Shown: positions 27,273 to 36,459 of the stretch, in pieces
Position numbering within the stretch: position 1 is the stretch's first letter
Layout: each line of letters starts with the position of its first letter
Assembly: GCF_018916875.1 (NCBI RefSeq)
Contig: NZ_JAHLNO010000004.1
Span: forward strand, 186,001-250,000
Source: Virgibacillus proomii
GTDB taxonomy: Bacteria > Bacillota > Bacilli > Bacillales > Amphibacillaceae
DNA length: 64,000 nt
Reading direction: 5' to 3'
Made by a program: the position numbers and the translations under genes
The notes under the pieces: model-generated
What the model was told of the DNA's origin: nothing
Databases searched by the model: none
Seen by the model: only the letters and a program-made list of their open reading frames with translations

Positions 27273-27852
27273 TTTACTCCCTGAAAAGCATAAAGAGAGG
27301 CAATGGCTATATTATAGCTTCCTTACAAGCGTTGCTTTAATAGTTATCGCTTTTGGTATATTGGCTTACTTTTATTTTCAAGTAACGAAGGATTTGGACA
27401 AGCTGACAACGCAGTATAACCAAGATTACGAACAAAACATGGCGTTAGAAAAGCAATTAAGCGATTTAACTAAAGCAAAAGGAAAGGATAAGCAAACGGC
27501 GGTAGAATTTATTCAATCGTATCAATTACATACTTCTAAGCTGATTGAGGAATTAACAGCGCTCTTACCAGAGAACGCTTATCTTAGTGAATATGAATAT
27601 ACGTTGACAAATGTGACGATTCAAACACAGTTCGAAACGTTATCTGCTGCTTCTAGTTATGTTAAACATCTAGATGATTCGAAGTACGTCTACGATACTG
27701 CAATAACGAAGGTAGAGGCATTTTCTGCTTATGAGTCGGAAGAGAATCAGAATAATCAAAAAGTAAATTATGATGTTATTCCCCGTTATGATGTTCAATT
27801 AACGTTTAAACCAAACAAAGAAGTGTTACTGGAGGGCGCAAATAATGAATGA
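27256..27852 (+). CDS. pilN: Pilus assembly protein PilN
   Basis: A 198-residue bitopic membrane protein. The cytoplasmic tip MLPDINLLPEKHKERQ carries the conserved INLLP motif that docks in PilM. One transmembrane helix (residues 17-38) is followed by a coiled coil and a small extracytoplasmic ferredoxin-like domain. It overlaps both pilM and pilO. Confidence 0.88.
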   Translation: MLPDINLLPEKHKERQWLYYSFLTSVALIVIAFGILAYFYFQVTKDLDKLTTQYNQDYEQNMALEKQLSDLTKAKGKDKQTAVEFIQSYQLHTSKLIEELTALLPENAYLSEYEYTLTNVTIQTQFETLSAASSYVKHLDDSKYVYDTAITKVEAFSAYESEENQNNQKVNYDVIPRYDVQLTFKPNKEVLLEGANNE

Positions 27853-28555
27853 TCTATTTCAAGAAAAAAAGTCCTTGTTCATTGTAATTGTTGGTTTATT
27901 ATTTGTCTTACTTCTTGTGTTGTATATCGCTGTATTTCGACCATTAGCAAATGAAGTCACAGCAAAGGAAACGGATAAACGAACTCTTCAACAAGAAATC
28001 TCACAAAATGAACAAAAACTAGCAGAAGCTGAGAAACAAGATCCGGAAATCGATACGATATCCGTGAAAAGGCAATTACCATCATCAAGAGAGTTAGATG
28101 AATTACTACTCATGCTGGAAAAAAACGCTCAAATTAGCTCTAGTCGTATTGAAAACATGGAGTTTTCCTATGATCAACCTCTAGCTGATTTGGAACAGGA
28201 AGAAGAGGGCGAGGATCAAGACGCCACAGATGAAGCAAAAGAAGCTCCATCCGAAGAAGAGGAAACAACTGCTACTGAAGACGAAGGGGAAGAAGAAGGA
28301 TCAGATGCTGCACAGCACGTAATGGAGACAGTTGCCAATTCGGTTCATACTGTTCAGCTGCGAGTACAGATTTTTTCACCCGACTACAAGCAATTTAAGC
28401 AGTTTTTAAAAGAAGTTGAAAAACTGGAGCGGCTTACGATTGTCCATACAATTGAAATGAAGCAACCAGGTGAAATAGAGCGCAATCAAGCAGAAAAACC
28501 TGATAAAACGGTAGAATATTACGTCGAATTAATGACATTTTATGATGAAAATTAG
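27845..28555 (+). CDS. pilO: Pilus assembly protein PilO with acidic insert
   Basis: A 236-residue bitopic protein with one membrane helix (residues 10-30), a coiled coil and a C-terminal domain ending VEYYVELMTFYDEN. It pairs with PilN to align the platform. Residues of about 118-160 form a run of Glu, Asp, Thr and Ala (EEEGEDQDATDEAKEAPSEE and more). This is probably a disordered linker in the extracytoplasmic part, unusual for PilO and perhaps an adaptation to a thick cell wall or high salt. Confidence 0.83.
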   Translation: MNDLFQEKKSLFIVIVGLLFVLLLVLYIAVFRPLANEVTAKETDKRTLQQEISQNEQKLAEAEKQDPEIDTISVKRQLPSSRELDELLLMLEKNAQISSSRIENMEFSYDQPLADLEQEEEGEDQDATDEAKEAPSEEEETTATEDEGEEEGSDAAQHVMETVANSVHTVQLRVQIFSPDYKQFKQFLKEVEKLERLTIVHTIEMKQPGEIERNQAEKPDKTVEYYVELMTFYDEN

Positions 28556-28579
28556 CTTCCCTCTGGAAGGAGTGAGTAC

Positions 28580-29032
28580 ATGTTTCAGCAACGTGGATTT
28601 ACCTTGGTTGAAGTACTGGCTTCACTTGTCATTCTGTCTATCGTACTTATTGGGGTTAGTAATTTATTTATTTTCACCAATAAAACAGCTGTAACTAATA
28701 ATGAGAAGCTACTTGTCATGAATCTCAGTAAAGCGACTATGGAGCGAATGAAGATGGAGCCATTTGCTTATATAAAAAAATCGGAACAGTTTAACGAACC
28801 GATGACGTATACATACGAAACTTGTAAACAACAACATTTAGCGCAGTGTGAACAACGATATCAACCGACGATTAATAACAAAAGGTATTTGGTTGAAATA
28901 ACAGCAAGCCAAAGCAAAGATAGCTATGTTGTAAATGAGGAAAAACTTGGCTTGATCAATGTTATCGTGACGGTGGAAGATGAAACAAAGAAAATTAAAA
29001 ATCAAGTGGAAGGCTATGTTAGGGATGGTTAG
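28580..29032 (+). CDS. Minor prepilin-like protein 1
   Basis: A 150-residue prepilin. The short leader MFQQRG precedes FTLVEVLASLVILSIVLIG, with Glu at position 5. Two Cys in TCKQQHLAQC may form a disulfide. AAGGAGTGAGTAC gives a strong ribosome site. Position after PilO and before two other pilin-like genes fits a minor-pilin module that primes assembly, similar to PilV/GspI. Confidence 0.85.
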   Translation: MFQQRGFTLVEVLASLVILSIVLIGVSNLFIFTNKTAVTNNEKLLVMNLSKATMERMKMEPFAYIKKSEQFNEPMTYTYETCKQQHLAQCEQRYQPTINNKRYLVEITASQSKDSYVVNEEKLGLINVIVTVEDETKKIKNQVEGYVRDG

Positions 29033-29504
29033 AAGAAATGAACAGGGTATGACATTAGTCGAAGTGCTTGCCGTATTCGTTATTGGGGCGATTATTTCTG
29101 TGATTGCTGTGCAAATTTTGCTGAATGGTTATCGCTCCTACGAACGAACAAAGACAAATGTTGAACTTCGGGATTCGGCCGATTTAATAATGGCACATCT
29201 GGTTGAAGAATTATATACATTAAAGGTGAGTGAAATTAAAGAATTTCATACCGATGATGGATTTTACATTGTTTTAAAAGACACAGAGGAAAAAATCGGC
29301 ATAGCAGATGGAAAAGTCATTATTAAACAAACAAGTTATCCGATAGCATCCAGTGGCGTACGCATACGTCATCGGTCGAAAATAACAAGGGAAAAGGATG
29401 GATTATTTCATATTACATTAGTTTTAGAAAAAAATGGAAACTCCTTGCATCTGGAAAGTGAAATTGGAATTATAAATGATATCGATATCGTGCCTAAGGA
29501 GTGA
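29025..29504 (+). CDS. Minor prepilin-like protein 2
   Basis: A 159-residue prepilin starting MVRRNEQG, then MTLVEVLAVFVIGAIISVIA with Glu at position 5. The rest is a beta-rich domain without Cys. The ATG at 29025 overlaps the end of the preceding gene. Earlier in-frame ATGs would make an unusually long leader. Together with its neighbours it resembles the PilW/GspJ-type minor pilins. Confidence 0.82.
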   Translation: MVRRNEQGMTLVEVLAVFVIGAIISVIAVQILLNGYRSYERTKTNVELRDSADLIMAHLVEELYTLKVSEIKEFHTDDGFYIVLKDTEEKIGIADGKVIIKQTSYPIASSGVRIRHRSKITREKDGLFHITLVLEKNGNSLHLESEIGIINDIDIVPKE

Positions 29505-29509
29505 GAAGC

Positions 29510-31282
29510 ATGAAGCGTTTTTGGCAAAATGAAGCGGGCTATACCTTATTTTTAGCATTGCTTATTACCGTTTTATTTATGATATTAGCTCTGTCGACTG
29601 TGGCTTTTACGATGTCAGGTATGAAAAAAAATACAGCTCGTGAAGAATATGTCCAAGCGACAGAACTAGCGGATAAAGGAATGCAACATATTACGCAAGA
29701 AATAAATACACAATTAGAGGAAAAGTTGAGTGAAAACGGGATGCCACGTCACCAATTCGCTCAAATCTTAGAAGATGTCTTAGCTGATTATACTTGTGAA
29801 GCAAATTTAGTAACAGGGGGAACAATCGGGAAATATTCAGCATGTATTGATGGGGAATGGGAGGATATATTTGATCAGGATGGTTCCAAAAATGAACTTC
29901 GTAAACTCGTTCCGTTTAAAAGTGTCGGTACAAAAAAAGGGAAGGAACGAACGATTTATGCAAACATTGAGATTGGTGCAAAGACCGTTCCAGATGCCTT
30001 AAAGTATGCGATTGGCTCTCATAATAATTGTGAACAACAGAAAGATTGTGGTCGGATTCCTGGTGAAGGGAATTTATTTTTACACGGTGGAGTTGTTATT
30101 AAAGGTGATTTAAAGGTTGATAATCATATCATCACTTCAAATAGAGGATATGCTTTGTTGAGCAGAGATTATTGGTTAGACTCCCTTTTCCCAAGTATTC
30201 TTCCAAGTGGAAATGATCAGAAGGCGAAGCTCGTATTAGACGGAAATATGTATACGATCGAACATCCTCTCCAAGGAAGGTATGCCGATCATATTAATTC
30301 TACGCATTTTTCTACTCCCACATATAAAAAGCATAATCGACCAGAGGAAGCTTTCCTGCAGGCGCCAGATATAGTAAATCGGGCACCGGTTCAAGATAAA
30401 GTGAAGATTCGTGAGCAGCGTGATCGCTTTTATTATACGAAAGATGATGTAGAAGATCGAAATATCCTCCATAATTATCGGATAGAAACAGGTAATCAGT
30501 ATGCAGAAGAGAAAGTATATCCTTATGCGGAAGATTGTTTCTTTTGGTGGTGTGATGAAATTAGCGAATATAGATTACAAGGAACTAATACTTTTCGTAA
30601 ATTCGCTACTGAAAAAAATCTATTGATTCGAGGTAATAAAAACGAGTTCGGTAAAACGACGATTTCTGAAGGGATGTATGTTGGAGGAAATCTTTATATT
30701 GGAAATCATTCGATTGGTGACAATAATTATAATCCTGAGGCTTATGACAAGATTCAAATGGAAGGATCCATTTATATAGATGGTGACTTAACGATAAAGG
30801 GCGTAGATGCAAAATTAAATACACTTATATATGTTAATGGGGATGTGACGATTCAAAACACCCGTATTAACGGCTTAGTAAATGATGGAAAGGAAGGATC
30901 CCTAATTATTTTTGCCAATGGAAAAGTCCATATAAGCAACAATAGTGTTAATCAGGATGAACCGAGTAATATCCGAGGGTTTTTTTATTCAGAAAGTGAT
31001 TTTGAGATGTTTGGAGTGGGCTCTAATATTCACATTAGTGGTGGCATCTCTGCACGGCGTATTGTGTTAAACGCGATTCGCGGTCGAGCGAGTTACCAAC
31101 GCTTTGAAGGAGCACAAGAAGCTAATTATAGATATTTTGAAGGAAGAGAAGGGCAAGGAACTAGACCATCTCGATTGCAAGTCATTTACAATCCGGATAT
31201 TATTCATACGTACTCGGATTTAAAGCAAGAGGAACCGGTTATTTATGATATTGATCCACCGCTAGTAAAAGAACGAAACTAA
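29510..31282 (+). CDS. PilX-like minor pilin with beta-helix C-terminal domain
   Basis: A 590-residue protein. The N-terminus MKRFWQNEAG with YTLFLALLITVLFMILALS is prepilin-like but lacks the Glu at position 5, as in GspK/PilX tip proteins. Residues of about 180-560 alternate short beta motifs (GNLFLHGGVVIKGDL, MYVGGNLYIGN, SIYIDGDLTIKG, LIYVNGDVTIQNT), suggesting a right-handed beta-helix of bactofilin type. Cys pairs occur near 167-173 and in CFFWWCDE. AAGGAGTGAGAAGC supports the ATG at 29510. A tip adhesin role is inferred. It ends the operon. Confidence 0.75.
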   Translation: MKRFWQNEAGYTLFLALLITVLFMILALSTVAFTMSGMKKNTAREEYVQATELADKGMQHITQEINTQLEEKLSENGMPRHQFAQILEDVLADYTCEANLVTGGTIGKYSACIDGEWEDIFDQDGSKNELRKLVPFKSVGTKKGKERTIYANIEIGAKTVPDALKYAIGSHNNCEQQKDCGRIPGEGNLFLHGGVVIKGDLKVDNHIITSNRGYALLSRDYWLDSLFPSILPSGNDQKAKLVLDGNMYTIEHPLQGRYADHINSTHFSTPTYKKHNRPEEAFLQAPDIVNRAPVQDKVKIREQRDRFYYTKDDVEDRNILHNYRIETGNQYAEEKVYPYAEDCFFWWCDEISEYRLQGTNTFRKFATEKNLLIRGNKNEFGKTTISEGMYVGGNLYIGNHSIGDNNYNPEAYDKIQMEGSIYIDGDLTIKGVDAKLNTLIYVNGDVTIQNTRINGLVNDGKEGSLIIFANGKVHISNNSVNQDEPSNIRGFFYSESDFEMFGVGSNIHISGGISARRIVLNAIRGRASYQRFEGAQEANYRYFEGREGQGTRPSRLQVIYNPDIIHTYSDLKQEEPVIYDIDPPLVKERN

Positions 31283-31303
31283 ATGGTTTGAGAAAACAAA
31301 TAC

Positions 31304-31336
31304 TTTACGTGCAAGCTATTCCAGCTTGCACGTAAA
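31304..31336. terminator. Hairpin between convergent genes
   Basis: TTTACGTGCAAGCT pairs perfectly with AGCTTGCACGTAAA around five bases. It lies between the plus-strand pilus operon and the minus-strand transporter gene and could terminate both. Confidence 0.8.
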
Positions 31337-31350
31337 ATGCATTTCAATCA

Positions 31351-32130
31351 TTAAATGAGAATGTCCCACCAGATTTTTATTGCAGTAGCTAATATTAAAA
31401 GAGCAAGTAATGCTTGGAGAAGCTTTGTATTTGCGCGTTTTCCCAATGCTGCTCCGAGTGGCGAAGCAATTAAGCTTGCAATAATCATGATGATCGCAGG
31501 AACGAGCAATACCTGATTTGTAGCTATCTTGCCAATGGTAGAACCAATGGAAGAAATAAATGTAATAGCAAGGGAACTGGCAATTGTCATACGTGTTGGA
31601 ATCTTTAAGACGGTAATCATAATCGGGACAAGAATAAATGCCCCTGCCGCACCAACAATACCTGCAGCAATCCCTACGATAAATGATAAGCCGGCAGCAA
31701 GTGGTTTATTAAAAGTCACTTCGTTTAGATTTGTTGGATCATCATTACTTTTTGGCATAAACATCATAATAACGGCAATCGTCGCTAATATAGCATAAAC
31801 GATATTAATGGCAGCTTCTGGAAGTAGATTGGATCCGTATCCGCCAATGAGTCCACCGATTAAAATACTAACACCCATATATAAAATGAGCTTTTTATTT
31901 AAATACCCACCTTTACGATATGCCCATACGCCGCCGATGGTAGCAAAAAACACTTGAACGGCACTGATACCTGATACTTCATGTGCACTAAAAGCTGCAA
32001 ATCCAAGTAAAGCGGGAATGTATAATAACATAGGGTATTTAATGATAGAACCACCAATTCCCACCATTCCTGAGATAAATGAACCGATAAAACCAATTAA
32101 AAAAATGAGGATGATAAATCCAAAGCTCAT
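31351..32130 (-). CDS. TSUP (TauE/SafE) family transporter
   Basis: A 259-residue membrane protein with about eight helices. It has the two-repeat TSUP motifs [13 protein letters not shown] and [16 protein letters not shown] with GSTIGKIAT. Family members export sulfite, sulfonates or other sulfur anions. It is 52 bp after the response regulator gene and close to the persulfide dioxygenase and SQR genes, so export of sulfite or thiosulfate produced by sulfide oxidation is likely. AAAGGTGGGATACAACAA precedes the ATG. Confidence 0.85.
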   Translation of the reverse strand: MSFGFIILIFLIGFIGSFISGMVGIGGSIIKYPMLLYIPALLGFAAFSAHEVSGISAVQVFFATIGGVWAYRKGGYLNKKLILYMGVSILIGGLIGGYGSNLLPEAAINIVYAILATIAVIMMFMPKSNDDPTNLNEVTFNKPLAAGLSFIVGIAAGIVGAAGAFILVPIMITVLKIPTRMTIASSLAITFISSIGSTIGKIATNQVLLVPAIIMIIASLIASPLGAALGKRANTKLLQALLALLILATAIKIWWDILI

Positions 32131-32182
32131 TTGTTGTATCCCACCTTTGTTGTTATTCGGTAATATGAACTGGATGATATGG

Positions 32183-32818
32183 CTAAATGGTGTGATAGTG
32201 ATTCGTTAAGCCATATTGAACTAACTCTGATTTACATTTCAAATGAAGTTTTTGCATCATATTTGCTTTATGATTTTCCACTGTTTTTGGACTGATGATT
32301 AAGCGCTGAGAAATTTGCTTATTTGTATAGCCAAGAATGGTGAGGCGAAGAATTTCTTTTTCCCTAACAGAAAGAATGGAATAATCTTTTTTGCTATGCT
32401 TAAACAATTTATCAAGTTGTTCTTTGGGAATACCCACCTTGTAGTATCGCTTACCTTGATAAACAGCATGAATCGCTTCATGTAGCTCACTACCTTTGCT
32501 GTTTTTTAAAATGTAGCCACAAACATTAATTTGGATTGCTTTTTGAATATAAACCTCCTCATCATGCATAGATAAAAGTATAATCCGAACCCGTTCGTTT
32601 TGTTTTAAAATAACTTCTGAAGCAGTAAAACCGTCTAAACCATTTGGCATCGATATATCCATTAAAATGACATCGACTTCATTACTGTTGGTTAGTAATA
32701 TGGCTTGCTCCCCATCCTCTGCTTCTCCGATAATCTCAATATCAGGATAAGCTTCGAGCAACAGTCTAAGACCACGTCGAATTAAACGATGGTCATCAAC
32801 AATTAATACTTTTATCAA
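32183..32818 (-). CDS. NarL/LuxR-type response regulator
   Basis: A 211-residue response regulator. The receiver domain has the DDHR acidic pair, the phospho-Asp in [11 protein letters not shown] near residue 55, and conserved Ser/Lys positions near 83 and 105. The C-terminal LuxR helix-turn-helix reads [20 protein letters not shown] and [16 protein letters not shown]. Its start overlaps the histidine kinase stop (ATGA), so the two form a cognate pair. Confidence 0.9.
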   Translation of the reverse strand: MIKVLIVDDHRLIRRGLRLLLEAYPDIEIIGEAEDGEQAILLTNSNEVDVILMDISMPNGLDGFTASEVILKQNERVRIILLSMHDEEVYIQKAIQINVCGYILKNSKGSELHEAIHAVYQGKRYYKVGIPKEQLDKLFKHSKKDYSILSVREKEILRLTILGYTNKQISQRLIISPKTVENHKANMMQKLHLKCKSELVQYGLTNHYHTI

Positions 32819-33846
32819 TGAAACTTCTCCCCCTTTGGAATGGATGCACGAATAATTGTCCCCCGTTGTAACTCTGATACGATGTGAAAAGCACCTCCCA
32901 GCAAATGGATTCTTTCTTCCATATGTTTTAATCCAAGACCTTTTGAGCGTTCTTTCGTTATATCAAAGCCGATACCGTTGTCCCATATCGTTAACTCGAG
33001 CTTATGCGATAATTCCATAAGTTCAATATCTGCCTGATTTGCATCAGCATATTTAATCATATTGTGTAATGCTTCTTGAATAACACGATATAAATTAATT
33101 TCGATTAAAGGTGGAAGGCGGTCTGTTAAATTAGATGAAAAGGTAAACGTAATGGATGGATTGCTTTTTTCTAACGTCGTAATTAAACCATTTATCGTTG
33201 CGATTAAACCTAATCTATCAATGCTTTGCGGTCGTAACTGATAAGAGTAGGCCTTAATATCACTCATCACTGCGTTTAGCTCTTCTCGCACATCGTCTAC
33301 GTAAGTTTGGATACGTTTATCATTCACAAACGACTCAATTGCCTGCAAAGCGACGGAAATGCTGTATAAAGCCTGCCCTACTCCATCGTGAAGCTCTTGG
33401 GCCAGACGTTTATGTTCATTTTCCTTTGCTTCAATCAGCTTTTGGATCATTTGTTTTGACAGCTGAGCTTCTTTTTCCTTTTGCATGAGAGATTGATCAC
33501 GCAAAACAAGCAAATATTCTTTTTGATCTGTCTGTTTGTCGTGATACATTAAAGCAGTACTCATTTCTACGTTTATTTTCTTGCCATGATAGGTCGGCAT
33601 ATCCGAAAGAAAATATGGGACTTCGTCATGTGCGATGAGATAACATGTATTTTCGCCACTTCGTAAGCGTCGTTGCTCACAAAAAGAACAATATGGGACA
33701 CGGTCATGTACCATCCATCCCGTTAGTTTTTTTGCACTCGGATTCATGGCTAAAATCTTGCGGCTTTGATCCATGATGATAATACCATCTTGAATATTCT
33801 CAAAAATTTGGCGTAAATATTTATTTTCATATTGGATCGATGACAT
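32815..33846 (-). CDS. PAS histidine kinase with cysteine cluster
   Basis: A 343-residue cytoplasmic sensor kinase. A PAS domain (about residues 8-125) holds a CSFC pair and a third Cys eleven residues on (GENTCYL), near residues 52, 55 and 67. The spacing is like the first three Cys of the NreB Fe-S cluster, but the fourth is missing. The HisKA_3 phosphorylation site is in AQELHDGVGQALYSI near 150. The ATPase motifs are DNGIGFD and GLGLKHMEER. There are no membrane segments. Neighbouring sulfur genes suggest a redox or persulfide signal. Confidence 0.85.
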   Translation of the reverse strand: MSSIQYENKYLRQIFENIQDGIIIMDQSRKILAMNPSAKKLTGWMVHDRVPYCSFCEQRRLRSGENTCYLIAHDEVPYFLSDMPTYHGKKINVEMSTALMYHDKQTDQKEYLLVLRDQSLMQKEKEAQLSKQMIQKLIEAKENEHKRLAQELHDGVGQALYSISVALQAIESFVNDKRIQTYVDDVREELNAVMSDIKAYSYQLRPQSIDRLGLIATINGLITTLEKSNPSITFTFSSNLTDRLPPLIEINLYRVIQEALHNMIKYADANQADIELMELSHKLELTIWDNGIGFDITKERSKGLGLKHMEERIHLLGGAFHIVSELQRGTIIRASIPKGEKFH

Positions 33847-34329
33847 CGGTTGAATTTTCCCCCTTTGTTTTTTCCCGAATTATAGATACCGCAAATCCCT
33901 TCTTTAAAGTGTTGAGGTATTACGTCTGGATAAATATTTGCTTTTTCAGTGATATTCTGAAAAAACTTTTGTAGGTTGGTAATCTTGTATTAAGATACTG
34001 TAAGCTATCAAGCTGTATCGAAAAATGAAAGTGAAGATCGTTTGATTTAACAATAAATTTCTCGAAATGAAGCTTTACTGAATAATAAAGCGTGTTTCTA
34101 AAAAAGATAGTCTTTCTAATATCATATACTGCCATTCAGCTGAAGAGATCGTCAATAAAATGAATTAGTTTAGAATCCTTATTAAATATCAGCAATAAAA
34201 ATTTACTTCTGCTTGTATATATTCTAAAATTTTTGGAAGCTATTCCTTTTAGCTAGATTTAAGGTAGCTTGCTTTTTGGTGTTTTACATAAACTTTCTTT
34301 TAGATAAAATTTGCTAGGTAAAGACAATT

Positions 34330-34357
34330 ACCATAGAGGGAAGCCCCTCTATGGTGG
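34330..34357 (+). terminator. Hairpin upstream of a repeat copy
   Basis: ACCATAGAGGG pairs with CCCCTCTATGGT. The T run after it is weak (GGTTTC). It lies just before the repeat copy that begins near 34371. The region 33870-34320 shows no gene. Confidence 0.5.
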
Positions 34358-34370
34358 TTTCACAGATCAA

Positions 34371-34735
34371 AGTTATTCTGCATGTAAGGTGCCGGAAGAC
34401 GCCCACTACAAAAGTTATAGAGAATACGAAGAAGTCTAAGTGGAGAAAACGGTTCCTAAATGCCCGATACATTTAGCGACAAGACAAGGAAAACTACGAC
34501 AGCGACACATCGCACGCAGAAAAAGCGTTCTTCTTTTTCAAGGACAAGGAAAACTACGACAGCGACACATCGCACGCAGAAAAAGCGTTCTTCTTTTTCA
34601 AGGACAGAAGATTCGGGTAGTACTACATCGCGTTCTTATCAAGGGACGCTAGAGATTATAGCTCTTGGTCTATTTCTATCAGTAGGGGATGAAGCAAAAT
34701 CCCTACTGATAGAAGTTCCACTTTATTGTGGAATG
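34371..34735 (+). repeat. Modular hairpin repeat copy with two 60-bp units
   Basis: TCTGCATGTAAGGTGCCGG begins a degenerate hairpin 1. The CCTAAATGCCCGAT anchor is followed by two exact 60-bp units (about 34490-34609) carrying CTACGACAGCGACACATCGC and a GAAAAAGCG..CTTTTTC hairpin. Then come GAGATTATAGCTC and hairpin 2 (CTATCAGTAGGG with CCCTACTGATAG), ending GAAGTTCCACTTTAT. The right end overlaps the 3' end of the cstB-like gene. Confidence 0.8.
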
Positions 34736-36132
34736 AATACCTCTGTTAGCCAGCGCGAATATCCTCCAGCTAAATTCAGGACTTTCTTAAATCCATTAGC
34801 TTGTAGGAGGCTTACTCCAATGGCTGAACGACCACCTGATTGACACGCTACGATAATGGTTCGATCTTTCGGGATTTCCTGAAGACGGTCTTTTAGTGTA
34901 CCGAGCATCATATGATCAGCACCTTCAATATGACCTTGCTCCCATTCTGATTGATTGCGGACGTCAATTACAACCGGGTCATTGGCAGTTATCAATTGTT
35001 TTGCTTCATCTGGTGTGATGTTGTTGTAGGATTCCAAGTTGTCCATATGTTTAATAGTCTTGTTTACATCTATGAATCCGGCAATTTGGTCAATCCCAAT
35101 GGAACGAAGGGAGGTTACAATCTCATTTACTTGCTTTGGGTCGGCTAATAGATAGAGTGGTTGATCATAGTTAATCATCCACCCCGCCCAATTCGTAAAC
35201 GATTGATTGTATGGAATGTTTATCGTTCCTTGGATATGTTGTTTGCTGAATGCTTGGGCATCGCGAGTATCAAGAATTTGAGTGCCGCTGTTTAACAGTT
35301 CTTTTATTTGTTTCACATCTGTTATTTTTGGTGGGTCTTCGAGCTTATGAATCATATTTGGTCCAACTTTATTGATATGCTTCATGATTGCAAAATAGGT
35401 AGGCGCTTCCGGTTGACCAGCTAGCAAAGCATCAATAAATGCAGATTCATTATCATATTGCATCGCCCAATTAAATCGTTTTTCATATCCTACCGTTGAG
35501 GATGGAACAGCTCCAAGTGATTTCCCGCATGCACTTCCGGCTCCATGTGCAGGCCAAACCTGTAAAAAGTCAGGTAATTGTTTAAAGCGTTGTAAAGAAT
35601 GAAACATACTCTTCGCTCCAGACACGCTTGTTCCTGCTTCACCTGCTGCTTTTTCTAGTAAATCTGGTCGACCAACGTCTCCGACAAAGACAAAATCTCC
35701 TGTAAAAATGCCAATTGGTTCATCTGCATTTGCACCGCCGTCTGTGAGCAAAAAGGAGATGCTCTCAGGTGTATGTCCAGGAGTATGCATTACTTCAAAG
35801 GTTAAGTTGCCTAATGTAATGGTGTCTCCATCTTTTAGCAGCGTATGTGATAAATGCTCTACATTTTTGTATTTCCAATCGTCATTTCCTTCATCTGATA
35901 CATATAACTCGGCTTCTAATCGATTGGCGATTTCTCTACCTCCAGAAACATAGTCGGCGTGAATATGTGTTTCTAATGCACCAACAATTTTCATTCCCTC
36001 TTTTTCAGCAGCGGAAAGATAAGGCTCAATATTTCGAGCCGGGTCAATAACTAAAGCTTCCCCTTTTACTTGACAACCTACTAAGTAAGAGGCCTGTGCT
36101 AACTGTTCATCATAAAAATATTTTAAAAGCAT
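34723..36132 (-). CDS. cstB: CstB-like persulfide dioxygenase-rhodanese fusion
   Basis: A 469-residue protein with an N-terminal metallo-beta-lactamase persulfide dioxygenase domain: THIHADYVSGG near 56-66, HTPGHTPES near 115, GDFVFVGDVGRPDL near 145. Two rhodanese-like domains follow (about 275-355 and 375-465). The first lacks a catalytic Cys. The second has CQSGGRS near residue 430. This order matches Staphylococcus CstB, a non-heme iron enzyme that turns low-molecular-weight persulfides into thiosulfate. AAGGAGTTGTGAAACG precedes the ATG. The last codons overlap a repeat copy. Confidence 0.87.
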   Translation of the reverse strand: MLLKYFYDEQLAQASYLVGCQVKGEALVIDPARNIEPYLSAAEKEGMKIVGALETHIHADYVSGGREIANRLEAELYVSDEGNDDWKYKNVEHLSHTLLKDGDTITLGNLTFEVMHTPGHTPESISFLLTDGGANADEPIGIFTGDFVFVGDVGRPDLLEKAAGEAGTSVSGAKSMFHSLQRFKQLPDFLQVWPAHGAGSACGKSLGAVPSSTVGYEKRFNWAMQYDNESAFIDALLAGQPEAPTYFAIMKHINKVGPNMIHKLEDPPKITDVKQIKELLNSGTQILDTRDAQAFSKQHIQGTINIPYNQSFTNWAGWMINYDQPLYLLADPKQVNEIVTSLRSIGIDQIAGFIDVNKTIKHMDNLESYNNITPDEAKQLITANDPVVIDVRNQSEWEQGHIEGADHMMLGTLKDRLQEIPKDRTIIVACQSGGRSAIGVSLLQANGFKKVLNLAGGYSRWLTEVFIPQ

Positions 36133-36459
36133 CGTTTCACAACTCCTTTTTAATTAAAAATGATCTATTTATATACATAAGAAACGTAGGGCATCGAAGT
36201 CTAACGATAATCCCATTTAAGCCTATCTAATAAATGGGAGAAGCGAGAGACAGCGGTCTAAAAGAGTAGCTGATTATAACTTATAACTTAAATCAGTATA
36301 CCTAAAGAAAAGCAGTTTTCTTCTTTCAGACTGATAATCCGTTATTACGACAAAAAGTTTTCATTGTGCTACAAATACACGAAAAAACAATTTTCGCATC
36401 ATTTGCAATTTTATTTATTATTTTAGAAGCTTGGTAAATAAGCTAGGTTTGATTTTCGT
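36133..36459. other. Intergenic region between cstB and DUF1641 genes
   Basis: Contains the minus-strand promoter region of the cstB-like gene. No CsoR/CstR-type palindrome like that at 17458 is visible, and no further gene is supported. Confidence 0.4.

Noticed and set aside
34440-34843. Possible Lys/Arg/Ser-rich protein over the repeats
   Set aside because: It is a translation of two repeat units and overlaps the antisense end of the CstB-like gene.
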